From Pseudomonas sp. GGS8 (lineage in GTDB: Bacteria; Pseudomonadota; Gammaproteobacteria; Pseudomonadales; Pseudomonadaceae): a stretch of 64,000 nucleotides of DNA. The notes beneath the pieces were generated by a model. It was not told the origin of the DNA. It saw nothing but the letters and a program-made list of their open reading frames with translations, and did not search any database. Shown piece by piece: positions 43,285 through 52,426 of the stretch (the stretch's first letter is position 1; the number at the start of each line of letters is the position of its first letter). The stretch covers positions 2,917,501-2,981,500 of the forward strand of contig NZ_JALJWF010000001.1 of NCBI RefSeq assembly GCF_024168645.1, in the 5' to 3' direction. Both the position numbers and the translations under genes were made by a program.

Positions 43285-45183
43285 ATGTCGCACGCATCTG
43301 ATTTGATCAGCGAGGACATCCTCGCCTACCTGGGCCAGCATGAACGCAAGGAAATGCTGCGCTTTCTGTCCTGTGGCAACGTCGACGACGGCAAGAGCAC
43401 CCTGATCGGGCGCCTGCTGCACGACTCCAAAATGATCTACGAAGATCACCTGGAAGCCATTACCCGCGACTCGAAAAAAGTCGGCACTACTGGCGAAGAC
43501 ATTGACCTGGCGTTGCTGGTCGACGGCTTGCAGGCCGAGCGTGAGCAGGGCATCACCATTGATGTCGCCTACCGCTATTTCTCTACCGCCAAGCGCAAAT
43601 TCATCATCGCCGATACCCCCGGCCATGAGCAGTACACCCGCAACATGGCCACCGGTGCATCCACCTGTGACCTGGCTATCATCCTGGTCGACGCCCGTTA
43701 CGGCGTGCAGACCCAGACCCGTCGCCACAGCTTTATCGCCTCGTTGCTGGGCATCAAGCACATCGTGGTCGCCATCAACAAGATGGACCTCAACGGCTTC
43801 GACGAAAGCGTATTTGAGTCGATCAAGGCCGATTACCTGAAGTTCGCCGAAGGCATCGCGTTCAAGCCGAGCACCATGGCGTTCGTGCCGATGTCGGCGC
43901 TCAAGGGCGACAACGTGGTGAACAAGTCCGAGCGCTCGCCGTGGTACACCGGCCAGTCGCTGATGGAAATTCTCGAGACCGTCGAGATCGCCAACGACCG
44001 CAACTACACCGACCTGCGTTTCCCGGTGCAGTACGTCAACCGTCCGAACCTGAACTTCCGTGGTTTCGCCGGCACCCTGGCCAGCGGCATTGTGCACAAG
44101 GGCGACGAAGTCGTTGTGTTGCCGTCGGGCAAGAGCAGCCGCGTGAAATCCATTGTCACCTTCGAAGGTGAACTGGAGCACGCAGGCCCTGGTCAAGCGG
44201 TGACGCTGACCATGGAAGACGAGATCGACATCTCCCGTGGCGACTTGCTGGTGCATGCCGATAACCAGCCGCAAGTGACCGACGCCTTCGACGCCATGCT
44301 GGTGTGGATGGCTGAAGAGCCGATGCTGCCGGGCAAGAAATACGACATCAAGCGCGCCACGACTTATGTGCCGGGTTCGATCACCAGCATCGTCAACCGT
44401 GTGGACGTGAACACGTTGGCCGAAGGCCCTGCCAGCTCGTTGCAGCTGAACGAGATCGGTCGGGTCAAGATCAGCCTCGACGCGGCCATCGCGCTGGACG
44501 GTTACGACAGCAACCGCACCACGGGTTCGTTCATCGTCATCGACCGTTTGACCAACGGCACGGTTGCGGCCGGCATGATCATCGCTCAGCCGCTGGCGCA
44601 TGGCAGCAGCTCCCACCACGGCAAACTGGCCCATGTAGCCACCGAAGAGCGCGCCCAGCGCTTCGGTCAGCAACCGGCCACCGTGTTGTTCAGCGGCCTG
44701 TCGGGCGCTGGCAAAAGCACCCTGGCGTATGCGGTTGAACGCAAGCTGTTCGACATGGGGCGCGCGGTGTTTGTACTTGATGGCCAGAACCTGCGTCATG
44801 ACCTGAACAAAGGTCTGCCACAGGATCGCGCCGGGCGTACCGAGAATTGGCGTCGTGCGGCGCACGTTGCGCGTCAGTTCAACGAAGCCGGTCTGTTGAC
44901 CTTGGCTGCATTCGTTGCGCCGAGCGCTGAAGGTCGTGAGCAGGCCAAGGACCTGATCGGCAAGGAGCGTCTGCTGACGGTCTACGTCCAGGCGTCGCCG
45001 ACGGTCTGCGCCGAGCGTGATCCGCAAGGTCTGTACGCGGCGGGTGGCGACAACATCCCGGGCGAATCCTTCCCGTACGACGTACCGCTGAATGCAGATC
45101 TGGTGATCGATACCCAGTCGCTGTCGCTGGAAGAAAGCGTCAAGCAAGTGCTGGATCTGCTGCGCAAGCGTGGCGCGATCTAA
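43285..45183 (+). CDS. cysNC: bifunctional sulfate adenylyltransferase subunit 1 / APS kinase CysNC
   Basis: CysNC, 632 aa, a fusion of the GTPase subunit CysN (about 1-450) and APS kinase CysC (about 455-632). G-domain motifs are GNVDDGKST (G1), DTPGHEQY (G3) and NKMD (G4). The kinase P-loop is [17 protein letters not shown], followed by [17 protein letters not shown]. The fused form is common in Pseudomonas. A strong terminator follows. Confidence 0.97.
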   Translation: MSHASDLISEDILAYLGQHERKEMLRFLSCGNVDDGKSTLIGRLLHDSKMIYEDHLEAITRDSKKVGTTGEDIDLALLVDGLQAEREQGITIDVAYRYFSTAKRKFIIADTPGHEQYTRNMATGASTCDLAIILVDARYGVQTQTRRHSFIASLLGIKHIVVAINKMDLNGFDESVFESIKADYLKFAEGIAFKPSTMAFVPMSALKGDNVVNKSERSPWYTGQSLMEILETVEIANDRNYTDLRFPVQYVNRPNLNFRGFAGTLASGIVHKGDEVVVLPSGKSSRVKSIVTFEGELEHAGPGQAVTLTMEDEIDISRGDLLVHADNQPQVTDAFDAMLVWMAEEPMLPGKKYDIKRATTYVPGSITSIVNRVDVNTLAEGPASSLQLNEIGRVKISLDAAIALDGYDSNRTTGSFIVIDRLTNGTVAAGMIIAQPLAHGSSSHHGKLAHVATEERAQRFGQQPATVLFSGLSGAGKSTLAYAVERKLFDMGRAVFVLDGQNLRHDLNKGLPQDRAGRTENWRRAAHVARQFNEAGLLTLAAFVAPSAEGREQAKDLIGKERLLTVYVQASPTVCAERDPQGLYAAGGDNIPGESFPYDVPLNADLVIDTQSLSLEESVKQVLDLLRKRGAI

Positions 45184-45198
45184 GCGTTAGCTGAAAAC

Positions 45199-45237
45199 AA
45201 AAAGCCCGCAGATGAATGATCGTCTGCGGGCTTTTTT
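45199..45237 (+). terminator. Rho-independent terminator after cysNC
   Basis: AAGCCCGCAGA and TCTGCGGGCTT form a perfect 11-bp stem with a ten-base loop, followed by a run of T. It lies 15 bases after the cysNC stop. Confidence 0.93.
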
Positions 45238-45251
45238 GTGTTCTTGAGATC

Positions 45252-45350
45252 GCCATCGCGGACAAGCCCGCTCCCACAGGGATCTCTAGTGAATACAGAA
45301 TTTGCGTTTCACAGAGAACCACTGTGGGAGCGGGCTTGCCCGCGATGGCG
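45252..45350. repeat. REPIN (class A REP pair)
   Basis: CCATCGCGGACAAGCCCGCTCCCACAG-type left arm, split here as CCATCGCGGACAAGC and CGCTCCCACAG, mirrors CTGTGGGAGCGGGCTTGCCC on the right. About 44 bases separate the arms. It lies between the cysNC terminator and the convergent acyltransferase gene. Confidence 0.92.
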
Positions 45351-45364
45351 CCGGTACAAACACC

Positions 45365-46270
45365 TCAAACCTTGGCGGTGTACTCACGGTGCATCTGCCC
45401 CAACAGCGCGTCCTTGTCCTGCCACAGCTGATTGATCCAGCCCTGAAACTCCAGGCGATACACCCCGTCCTGATCGTAGTTCTTGCCAATGAACTGCGGT
45501 GGAATCTTCAGCTCCTGAAAGTGCACCACCACGTCTTTCACATTACCGCAGAGCAAATCCCAGTAACCCGGACGCCCGGCCGGATAGTGAATGGTCACAT
45601 TGACGATGCCTTCCAGCTGGTCGCCCATGGCATCCAGCACGAATGCAATGCCGCCCGCTTTCGGCTTGAGCAGGTAGCGGAACGGTGAACTCTGTTGGGC
45701 ATGCTTGCCCTCGGTAAAGCGCGTGCCTTCGACGAAGTTGAAAATCCCCACCGGGTTATTGCGGAACTTGTCGCAGGTCTTGCGGGTGGTCTCCAGGTCT
45801 TCGCCTTTCTTCTCCGGATATTTTTCCAGGTACGCCTTGGAGTAACGCTTCATGAACGGAAAACCCAACGCCCACCACGCCAGGCCAATCACCGGCACCC
45901 AGATCAGTTCCTGTTTGAGAAAGAACTTCAGCGGGCGGATGCGACGGTTGAGCACGTACTGCAACACCATGATGTCGACCCAGCTCTGGTGGTTGCTGGT
46001 GATCAGATAGGAGTGCCGATAGTCGAGGTCTTGCAAACCGCTGAGGTGCCAGCGTGTGCGGCAAACCAGATTCATCCAGCCTTTGTTGTTACTGATCCAC
46101 GCTTCGTGGGTATGACTCATCAGCCAGCGCGCGAAACGTTGGGTGGGGGCGAACGGCAACACTTTGAACAGCGCCACACAGAACAGAAACGAGCAGAGCA
46201 GAATCGTATTCAGCGCCAACAGCAGCGAGGCGATCACGCCGCGCACGGGTGCAGGTAGAAAATCCAGCAT
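45365..46270 (-). CDS. lysophosphatidate acyltransferase-family protein (YihG-like)
   Basis: A 301 aa membrane acyltransferase of the PlsC superfamily, probably making phosphatidic acid from 1-acylglycerol-3-phosphate. The HX4D motif is NHQSWVD (about 92-98), and the substrate motif FVEGTRFTEGK lies near 178. A long hydrophobic N terminus (about 8-38) is typical of the YihG/LPAAT-like branch rather than of PlsC itself. It starts directly after the pta stop, so the two are co-transcribed. Confidence 0.87.
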   Translation of the reverse strand: MLDFLPAPVRGVIASLLLALNTILLCSFLFCVALFKVLPFAPTQRFARWLMSHTHEAWISNNKGWMNLVCRTRWHLSGLQDLDYRHSYLITSNHQSWVDIMVLQYVLNRRIRPLKFFLKQELIWVPVIGLAWWALGFPFMKRYSKAYLEKYPEKKGEDLETTRKTCDKFRNNPVGIFNFVEGTRFTEGKHAQQSSPFRYLLKPKAGGIAFVLDAMGDQLEGIVNVTIHYPAGRPGYWDLLCGNVKDVVVHFQELKIPPQFIGKNYDQDGVYRLEFQGWINQLWQDKDALLGQMHREYTAKV

Positions 46271-48370
46271 TTAAACATCCATAGGTCGGTTGGCAGCTTG
46301 AATCGCGGTCAACGCGATGGTGTACACGATGTCATCGACTTGTGCGCCACGCGGCAAGTCGTTCACCGGTTTGCGCAGGCCCTGCAGCATTGGCCCGAGG
46401 CTGACGCAGTCGGCGCTGCGTTGCACGGCTTTGTGGGTGGTATTGCCGGTGTTCAGGTCGGGGAACACGAACACCGTGGCACGACCGGCCACCTGACTGT
46501 TCGGCGCCAGTTGCCGGGCCACGGTTTCGTTGGCTGCGGCGTCGTATTGCAACGGGCCGTCGATCAGTAGCGAGTTTTGCTGTTCGTGGGCGAGCAAGGT
46601 GGCCTCGCGAACCTTCTCGACTTCTTCGCCGCTGGCCGATTCACCGCTGGAGTAGCTGATCATCGCCACCCGTGGAGTAATGCCGAACGCTGCTGCCGAA
46701 TCGGCGCTTTGCAAGGCGATCTCGGCCAGTTCGCTGGCGCTCGGGTGCGGGTTCATCACGCAGTCGCCGTAAACCAGCACTTCTTCTGGAAACAGCATGA
46801 AGAACACCGACGACACCAGCGTGCAGCCCGGCGCTGTTTTAATCAGCTGCAGGGCCGGGCGGATGGTGTTGGCGGTGGAGTGAATGACCCCGGACACCAG
46901 CCCGTCGACTTCATCCAGCGCCAGCATCATGGTGCCGATCACCACGGTGTCTTCCAGTTGCTGCTCGGCCATCGGCGCGTTAAGGCTTTTAGTCTTGCGC
47001 AGCGCGACCATCGGCTCGACATAGCGCTCACGAATCAGGTCCGGGTCGAGGATTTCCAGCCCCGGTGGCAACTCGATGCCTTGGGCGCGGGCGACCGCCT
47101 CGACGTCTGCCGGTTTGGCCAGCAATACACAACGGGCAATGCCGCGGGCCTGGCAGATCGCGGCCGCTTGCACGGTCAGCGGCTCGCTGCCTTCAGGCAA
47201 CACGATGCGCTTGTTGGCGGCCTGGGCGCGCTGGATCAGTTGATAGCGGAACACCGCGGGTGACAGGCGCATTTCCCGCGGCGTGCCGCAGCGCTGGTGC
47301 AGCCAGTTGGCGTCGAGGTGGCTGGCGACGAAATCGGTGATGATCTCCGCACGTTCGCGGTCGTCGATCGGGATTTCCTTGTTCAAACCGTTCAACTGGT
47401 TGGCGGTGTCATAGGAACCGGTACTCACCGACAACACTGGCAAACCGGCCTGCAAGGCGCCACGGCACAGCTCCATGATGCGCGGGTCGGGCAGGGTGTC
47501 GCTGGTCAGCAACAGGCCGGCCAGAGGCACACCGTTCATCGCCGCGAGGCTGACCGCGAGGATGATGTCGTCGCGATCGCCGGGGGTCACCACCAGCACA
47601 CCGGGCTTGAGCAGCTCCACGGTGTTGCGCACAGTGCGGGCACAAATGATGATTTTGGTCATGCGCCGGGTTTCGTAGTCACCGGCATTGAGCACCTGAG
47701 CGCCCATCAGCTCCGCCACGTCACGGGTGCGCGGGGCATTCAGTTCCGGTTGAAACGGGATGCAGCCGAGCAGACGGAAGTCGCCACTGCGCAGCAACGG
47801 CGAGTGCTCTCTCAGGCGCGAGGCGAAGACGTCCATGCTTTCGTCGGTCTTGACCTTGTTGAGGATCACACCCAGCACTTTCGGATCTTTTGGCCCGCCG
47901 AATAATTGCGCCTGCAATTCCACCCGGCCGGACAACTCGGTCAGCACTTCGTTTTCCGGCGCCGAGACCAGAATCACGTCGGCGTCGAGGCTCTTGGCCA
48001 AGTGCAGGTTGACCCGCGCGGCGTAACTGGCGCTGCGGGTCGGGACCATGCCTTCGACAATCAGCACGTCCTTGCCGATCGCGGCTTGCTGATAAAGGGT
48101 GATGATTTCTTCGAGCAATTCGTCCAGTTGACCGTCGCCGAGCATCCGCTCGACATGGGCCAGGCCCAACGGCTGAGGCGGTTTCAAGCCGTGGGTGCGG
48201 GCCACCAGTTCGGTGGAACGTTCAGGACCGGTGTCGCCCGGGTGTGGCTGGGCAATCGGTTTGAAAAAGCCGACTTTGAGGCCGGCCCGCTCAAGGGTAC
48301 GCACCAGCCCGAGGCTGATGGAGGTCAGACCCACACCAAAATCGGTGGGCGCGATAAAAAAAGTTTGCAT
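46271..48370 (-). CDS. pta: phosphate acetyltransferase Pta
   Basis: Pta, 699 aa, the long form. It interconverts acetyl-CoA and acetyl phosphate. An N-terminal P-loop-like region with MQTFFIAPTDFGVGLTSISL is followed by the DRTGG domain (about 215-330) and the catalytic PTA domain (about 370-695), with SYSSGESASGEEVEKVREA. ATG at 48370 starts the conserved N terminus. No ackA lies next to it, unlike the pta-ackA pair in P. aeruginosa; a DUF3565 gene and slyD are the upstream neighbours. Confidence 0.95.
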   Translation of the reverse strand: MQTFFIAPTDFGVGLTSISLGLVRTLERAGLKVGFFKPIAQPHPGDTGPERSTELVARTHGLKPPQPLGLAHVERMLGDGQLDELLEEIITLYQQAAIGKDVLIVEGMVPTRSASYAARVNLHLAKSLDADVILVSAPENEVLTELSGRVELQAQLFGGPKDPKVLGVILNKVKTDESMDVFASRLREHSPLLRSGDFRLLGCIPFQPELNAPRTRDVAELMGAQVLNAGDYETRRMTKIIICARTVRNTVELLKPGVLVVTPGDRDDIILAVSLAAMNGVPLAGLLLTSDTLPDPRIMELCRGALQAGLPVLSVSTGSYDTANQLNGLNKEIPIDDRERAEIITDFVASHLDANWLHQRCGTPREMRLSPAVFRYQLIQRAQAANKRIVLPEGSEPLTVQAAAICQARGIARCVLLAKPADVEAVARAQGIELPPGLEILDPDLIRERYVEPMVALRKTKSLNAPMAEQQLEDTVVIGTMMLALDEVDGLVSGVIHSTANTIRPALQLIKTAPGCTLVSSVFFMLFPEEVLVYGDCVMNPHPSASELAEIALQSADSAAAFGITPRVAMISYSSGESASGEEVEKVREATLLAHEQQNSLLIDGPLQYDAAANETVARQLAPNSQVAGRATVFVFPDLNTGNTTHKAVQRSADCVSLGPMLQGLRKPVNDLPRGAQVDDIVYTIALTAIQAANRPMDV

Positions 48371-48429
48371 GCGTATTCTCTGGAGGTGCATGGCAGTGGC
48401 GATCATCTATAACTGACGATCTGCCCGAA

Positions 48430-48645
48430 TCAGTCGCCAAGATTATCGCTAACCGAGCCTTGTGCGCACCAACCGCAATCAAAGGTCTGGCCTATTTTTT
48501 CATTGCGCAGCAAAGGGTCCAGCACCCAGGCCCGGGATTGCCAGGGTGGTTGGTGCCGCAGGTGTTGGGTATGGCCGCAGGAAAGCTCGGCCACCCAGTG
48601 CCCGTCCTCGTCCTGATGAAAACCTGTAATGGTCGAGGCTTTCAT
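48430..48645 (-). CDS. DUF3565 domain protein
   Basis: A 71 aa small protein matching the DUF3565 pattern: ITGFHQDEDGHWVAELSCGH, then RHQPPWQSRAWVLD, and a C-terminal CGWC. The two Cys near the end and the Cys-Gly-His could bind a metal, which is inference. Function unknown. ATG at 48645; the frame extended upstream overlaps the slyD promoter and is not conserved. It is divergent from slyD. Confidence 0.8.
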   Translation of the reverse strand: MKASTITGFHQDEDGHWVAELSCGHTQHLRHQPPWQSRAWVLDPLLRNEKIGQTFDCGWCAQGSVSDNLGD

Positions 48646-48736
48646 TGCACCCCGTCTGTCTGGGTTGTGTTCGCTTTCGGGCGATTGCTTCGCTAAACTT
48701 GGACATTCATCTTTCTTATGCAAAAGGTCTCGCCCC

Positions 48737-49222
48737 ATGCTGATCGCCGCCAATAAGGCTGTCTCCATCGACTATACCCTGACCAACGACGCTGGTGAGG
48801 TCATCGACAGCTCCGCCGGCGGCGCGCCGCTGGTCTACCTGCAAGGCGCAGGTAATATCATTCCGGGCCTGGAAAAGGCACTGGAAGGCAAAGCAGTCGG
48901 TGACGAACTGACTGTCGCCGTAGAACCTGAAGATGCCTACGGCGAATACGCTGCCGAACTGGTCAGCACCCTGAGCCGCAGCATGTTCGAAGGCGTCGAC
49001 GAACTGGAAGTGGGCATGCAGTTCCACGCTTCCGCTCCAGACGGCCAGATGCAGATCGTCACTATTCGCGATCTGGACGGCGACGATGTCACCGTCGACG
49101 GTAACCACCCGTTGGCCGGTCAGCGCCTGAATTTCCAGGTCAAGATCGTTGCCATCCGTGATGCCAGCCAGGAAGAAATCGCTCATGGTCACGTCCATGG
49201 CGAAGGTGGCCATCACCACTGA
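48737..49222 (+). CDS. slyD: FKBP-type peptidyl-prolyl isomerase SlyD
   Basis: SlyD, 161 aa, a cytoplasmic FKBP-type prolyl isomerase with chaperone activity. The FKBP domain (about 1-70 plus 130-150) is interrupted by the IF chaperone domain (about 72-128). PLVYLQGAGNIIPGLEKALE is the family core. The C-terminal tail is short and His-rich (HGHVHGEGGHHH), suited to nickel binding, but lacks the long Cys/His tail of E. coli SlyD. A terminator hairpin follows. Confidence 0.95.
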   Translation: MLIAANKAVSIDYTLTNDAGEVIDSSAGGAPLVYLQGAGNIIPGLEKALEGKAVGDELTVAVEPEDAYGEYAAELVSTLSRSMFEGVDELEVGMQFHASAPDGQMQIVTIRDLDGDDVTVDGNHPLAGQRLNFQVKIVAIRDASQEEIAHGHVHGEGGHHH

Positions 49223-49250
49223 TTTTCTGCGCTAAGCTTTCGAGAACTGG

Positions 49251-49276
49251 AGAGGCGCCCGAGGGCGCCTTTTTAG
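49251..49276 (+). terminator. Rho-independent terminator after slyD
   Basis: AGGCGCC-CGAG-GGCGCCT hairpin, seven perfect pairs, followed by TTTT. It lies 30 bases after the slyD stop. Confidence 0.85.
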
Positions 49277-49346
49277 TCCGCGGCTGTCCCGGGTGGCACC
49301 GCCAAGTGGCTGTTTCGAGAAGAACACGGGAAATTTGGAGTCCGTC

Positions 49347-49829
49347 ATGAGTGCTTTTCACGACCTTACATTGAAAGCTTTGGATGGCCAGGAGTTACCT
49401 CTGGCGCCCTTCAAAGGGCACGTCGTGCTGGTGGTCAACGTCGCCTCCAAATGTGGCTTGACCCCACAGTATGCGGCGCTGGAAAACCTTTACCAGCAAT
49501 ACAAGGACAAGGGTTTCAGTGTGCTGGGCTTGCCGTGCAACCAGTTTGCCGGGCAGGAACCGGGCACGGAGAAAGAGATCCAGGAATTCTGCAGTCTCAA
49601 CTATGGCGTGACCTTTCCGTTGTCCAGCAAGCTGGAAGTCAACGGTCACGAACGCCATCAGTTGTACCGTCTGCTGGCGGGCGAGGGCGCGGAGTTTCCG
49701 GGCGACATCACCTGGAACTTCGAAAAATTCCTGTTGGGCAAGGACGGTCGCGTATTGGCGCGGTTCTCGCCGCGCACGGCGCCGGATGATCCGTCTGTCG
49801 TTCATGCGATCGAAAAAGCGCTGAGCTGA
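49347..49829 (+). CDS. glutathione peroxidase-family protein
   Basis: A 160 aa thiol peroxidase of the GPx family that reduces peroxides using glutathione or thioredoxin. The catalytic tetrad is visible: Cys in NVASKCGLTPQY (about residue 35), Gln in PCNQFAGQEPG, and Trp plus Asn in DITWNFEKFLL. It uses Cys rather than selenocysteine. TTGGAG precedes the ATG at 49347. Bacterial members often prefer thioredoxin, and trxB lies about 4 kb downstream, though not in the same operon. Confidence 0.92.
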   Translation: MSAFHDLTLKALDGQELPLAPFKGHVVLVVNVASKCGLTPQYAALENLYQQYKDKGFSVLGLPCNQFAGQEPGTEKEIQEFCSLNYGVTFPLSSKLEVNGHERHQLYRLLAGEGAEFPGDITWNFEKFLLGKDGRVLARFSPRTAPDDPSVVHAIEKALS

Positions 49830-49838
49830 ACCCCCCTC

Positions 49839-49872
49839 AGTAGGAGCGAGCAAGCTTCGCTCCTACTGTCTT
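49839..49872 (+). terminator. REP-derived hairpin after the GPx gene
   Basis: AGTAGGAGCGA and TCGCTCCTACT form a perfect 11-bp stem with loop GCAAGCT, followed by GTCTTTT. The arms are class A REP sequence, so a REP fragment here probably acts as the terminator. Confidence 0.75.
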
Positions 49873-49966
49873 TTGATCCTTAATCACCCAAATCAATAGT
49901 GCTGTTCAACGCTTGCGGCTCTCCATATTATCGCCGTCATAAAGTCTATGTCCTGTGGAGCGTCCC

Positions 49967-51070
49967 ATGCCCGTCAAAGCCCTGTTCAAGCCTTTTCACC
50001 TCGGCGCTCTCGAACTGCCGACCCGCGTCGTCATGGCGCCGATGACCCGCTCGTTTTCGCCGGGCGGCGTGCCCAATTCCAAAGTGATCGAATACTACCG
50101 TCGTCGCGCCGCTGCCGGAGTTGGCTTGATCATCACCGAAGGCACCACCGTCGGTCATAAGGCCTCCAACGGTTACCCGAACGTGCCGCATTTCTACGGT
50201 GACGCTGCGTTGGCCGGTTGGAAAAAAGTCGTCGATGCAGTGCATGCCGAAGGCGGCAAGATCGTTCCGCAACTGTGGCATGTGGGCAGCGTGCGCCGCA
50301 TCGGCACCGAGCCGGATGCCAGCGTGCCGGGTTACGGTCCGTCGGAAAAATTGAAAGACGGACAGGTCGTGGTTCACGGCATGACCCGCCAGGACATCCA
50401 AGAGGTGATCGCCGCGTTCGCCCAAGCCGCCAAGGACGCCCAGAGCATTGGCATGGACGGCGTGGAAATCCACGGTGCCCACGGTTATCTGGTAGATCAG
50501 TTCTTCTGGGAAGGCAGCAACCAGCGTACCGACGAATACGGTGGCAACCTGGCCAACCGTTCGCGCTTCGCCATCGAACTGATTCAGGCGGTGCGCGCAG
50601 CAGTCGGCGAGGGGTTCCCGATCATCTTCCGTTTCTCCCAGTGGAAGCAGCAGGACTACACCGCGCGTCTGGTGCAGACGCCAGAGGCGTTGGGCGAATT
50701 CCTCAAGCCGTTGGCCGACGCCGGCGTGGATATTTTCCACTGCTCGACACGCCGTTTCTGGGAGCCGGAGTTCGACGGTTCCGAACTGAACCTGGCCGGC
50801 TGGACCCGCAAGCTCACCGGCAAGCCGACCATCACCGTTGGCAGCGTTGGCCTGGATGGCGAGTTCCTGCAGTTCATGGTCAACACCGACAAGATCGCAC
50901 AGCCGGCCAGCCTGGAAAAACTGCTGGAGCGTTTGAATAACGATGAGTTCGACCTGGTGGCGGTGGGTCGTGCGTTGTTGGTGGACCCGGACTGGGCGCA
51001 GAAAGTGCGTGACGGGCGTGAACAGGACATTCTGCCGTTCAGCCGTGAGGCGTTGATGACGCTGGTTTAA
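49967..51070 (+). CDS. Old Yellow Enzyme-family NADH:flavin oxidoreductase
   Basis: A 367 aa FMN-dependent oxidoreductase of the OYE family, probably an ene-reductase for activated C=C bonds. It has a TIM barrel with FMN motifs VVMAPMTRSFSPGG near the N terminus, GVEIHGAHGYLVDQFFWEGS near residue 167, and VAVGRALLVDPDWAQKVRDG near the end. The substrate-binding pair is His-Gly-Ala-His type. TGGAG precedes the ATG at 49967. A REPIN begins two bases after its stop. Confidence 0.88.
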   Translation: MPVKALFKPFHLGALELPTRVVMAPMTRSFSPGGVPNSKVIEYYRRRAAAGVGLIITEGTTVGHKASNGYPNVPHFYGDAALAGWKKVVDAVHAEGGKIVPQLWHVGSVRRIGTEPDASVPGYGPSEKLKDGQVVVHGMTRQDIQEVIAAFAQAAKDAQSIGMDGVEIHGAHGYLVDQFFWEGSNQRTDEYGGNLANRSRFAIELIQAVRAAVGEGFPIIFRFSQWKQQDYTARLVQTPEALGEFLKPLADAGVDIFHCSTRRFWEPEFDGSELNLAGWTRKLTGKPTITVGSVGLDGEFLQFMVNTDKIAQPASLEKLLERLNNDEFDLVAVGRALLVDPDWAQKVRDGREQDILPFSREALMTLV

Positions 51071-51071
51071 T

Positions 51072-51218
51072 GTGGCGAGGGGGCTCGCCCCCGTTGGGCC
51101 GCGAAGCGGCCCTGAAACCTGAAAATATTTTTCATCAGGTACACCAGCGTGCGCTGGGATTACGACTGCTTCGCAGCCGAACGTGGCGATGCGGCGTTCC
51201 GACAAGCCCCCTCGCCAC
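51072..51218. repeat. REPIN (class B pair), overlapping the end of the GT4 gene
   Basis: Left arm GTGGCGAGGGGGCTCGCCCC with hairpin GGGCCGCGAAGCGGCCC is mirrored by GACAAGCCCCCTCGCCAC on the right, with hairpin ACTGCTTCGCAGC nearby. The right arm lies inside the last codons of the glycosyltransferase gene on the minus strand. Confidence 0.9.
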
Positions 51219-52362
51219 GAGGATCGTGACAAGCCCCCCGCAACTGCCCCTCGAACTGCTCGATAATCGCCGCCCAGCCCTGACGGCTTGCATGCTGGCG
51301 GGCATTGAGCCGTACGCAGCGCAAGGTTTCGCGCTCCTCCAGCAGCCAGCGTGCGGCATCGCAGAACGCCTGCTCATCCCCGGGCATGGCCAATACGCCG
51401 TTGTAGCCATGACGAATATGCTGAGCCGCCGCAGCCTGATCGTACGCCACCACCCCCAATCCGGAGGCCAACGCCTCAAGCACCACATTGCCGAAAGTTT
51501 CGGTCAGGCTCGGAAACAGAAACACATCCCCTGACGCATAGTGACTGGCCAGTGCTTCGCCGCGTTGTGAGCCGCAAAAAATCGCCCCGGGCAATTCCTT
51601 TTCCAGCGTCGCCCGTTGCGGACCATCACCGATCACAATCAATTTCATGTTCCGCTGTGGATAAGTAGTTTTCAGCGTGTCGAAACTGCGCTTGAGCAGG
51701 CCAAGATTCTTCTCCTGGGCCAGGCGTCCTACGTGGATGAAGGCAATGTCATCCTCGGCCAGTCCCCATTGCTCGCGCAGCGGTTTCAGCCGTTTGGCCG
51801 GATGAAACAACTGGCTGTCGACGCCTCGAGAGAGCAACGCCAGACGCTCGAAACTGCGGCGCTCCAGCTCCAGTCGCTGGCTGGCGCTGGGCACCAGGGT
51901 CAGGGTCGAGCGATTGTGAAACCAGCGCAGGTAGTGGGTCAGCAAACGCGTGAGCAACCCGAGCCCGTACTGGCTGGAGTACTGCTGAAAATTGGTATGA
52001 AACCCGCTGACCACCGAAATCCCCAAACGCCGTGCCGCGCGTAACGCCGACAACCCCAGCGGTCCTTCGGTGGCGATATACAACACGTCCGGGCGATGGC
52101 GCTTCCAGCGCCGCAGCAACTTGTGCATCGACGACTGCCCCCATTGCAGGCCGGGATAACCCGGCAGCGGCCAGCCCCGACACAGCAGCAACTCATCGTT
52201 GTTGCCCATCAACGGGTCGCCACCCTGACGTGGCCGCACCAATTCGACCTGATGCCCGCGCGCGCGCAAACCGTCGAACAAGCGGCCAAGGGTATTGGCC
52301 ACGCCATTGATTTCCGGGGGGAAGGTTTCGGTGATCAGGGTGATATGCAGAGCTGTCGTCAT
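51160..52362 (-). CDS. GT4-family glycosyltransferase (alpha-mannosyltransferase-like)
   Basis: A 400 aa GT-B glycosyltransferase of family 4. The N-terminal ETFPPEINGVANTLGRLFDG is typical of mannosyltransferases of the MgtA type. The C-terminal nucleotide-sugar domain carries FLFPSLTETFGNVVLEALAS with the Glu-x7-Glu motif. It probably adds a sugar to a lipid or polysaccharide, but the acceptor is unknown. ATG at 52362 starts the conserved Rossmann strand. The last 20 or so residues (from about DPRGEGACRN) are encoded by a REPIN arm and are unlikely to be part of the conserved fold. Confidence 0.87.
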   Translation of the reverse strand: MTTALHITLITETFPPEINGVANTLGRLFDGLRARGHQVELVRPRQGGDPLMGNNDELLLCRGWPLPGYPGLQWGQSSMHKLLRRWKRHRPDVLYIATEGPLGLSALRAARRLGISVVSGFHTNFQQYSSQYGLGLLTRLLTHYLRWFHNRSTLTLVPSASQRLELERRSFERLALLSRGVDSQLFHPAKRLKPLREQWGLAEDDIAFIHVGRLAQEKNLGLLKRSFDTLKTTYPQRNMKLIVIGDGPQRATLEKELPGAIFCGSQRGEALASHYASGDVFLFPSLTETFGNVVLEALASGLGVVAYDQAAAAQHIRHGYNGVLAMPGDEQAFCDAARWLLEERETLRCVRLNARQHASRQGWAAIIEQFEGQLRGACHDPRGEGACRNAASPRSAAKQS

Positions 52363-52426
52363 GACCTCAGTGTCGGCTGAGGCCATGTCGTCATTGTGAC
52401 GGTGGGATGATGGATATGTGACGCGA

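Noticed and set aside
42262..45147. A 961-codon open frame antisense to cysD-cysNC
   Set aside because: It is a shadow of two well-supported genes, created by high GC at third positions. Its translation has no recognisable domain.
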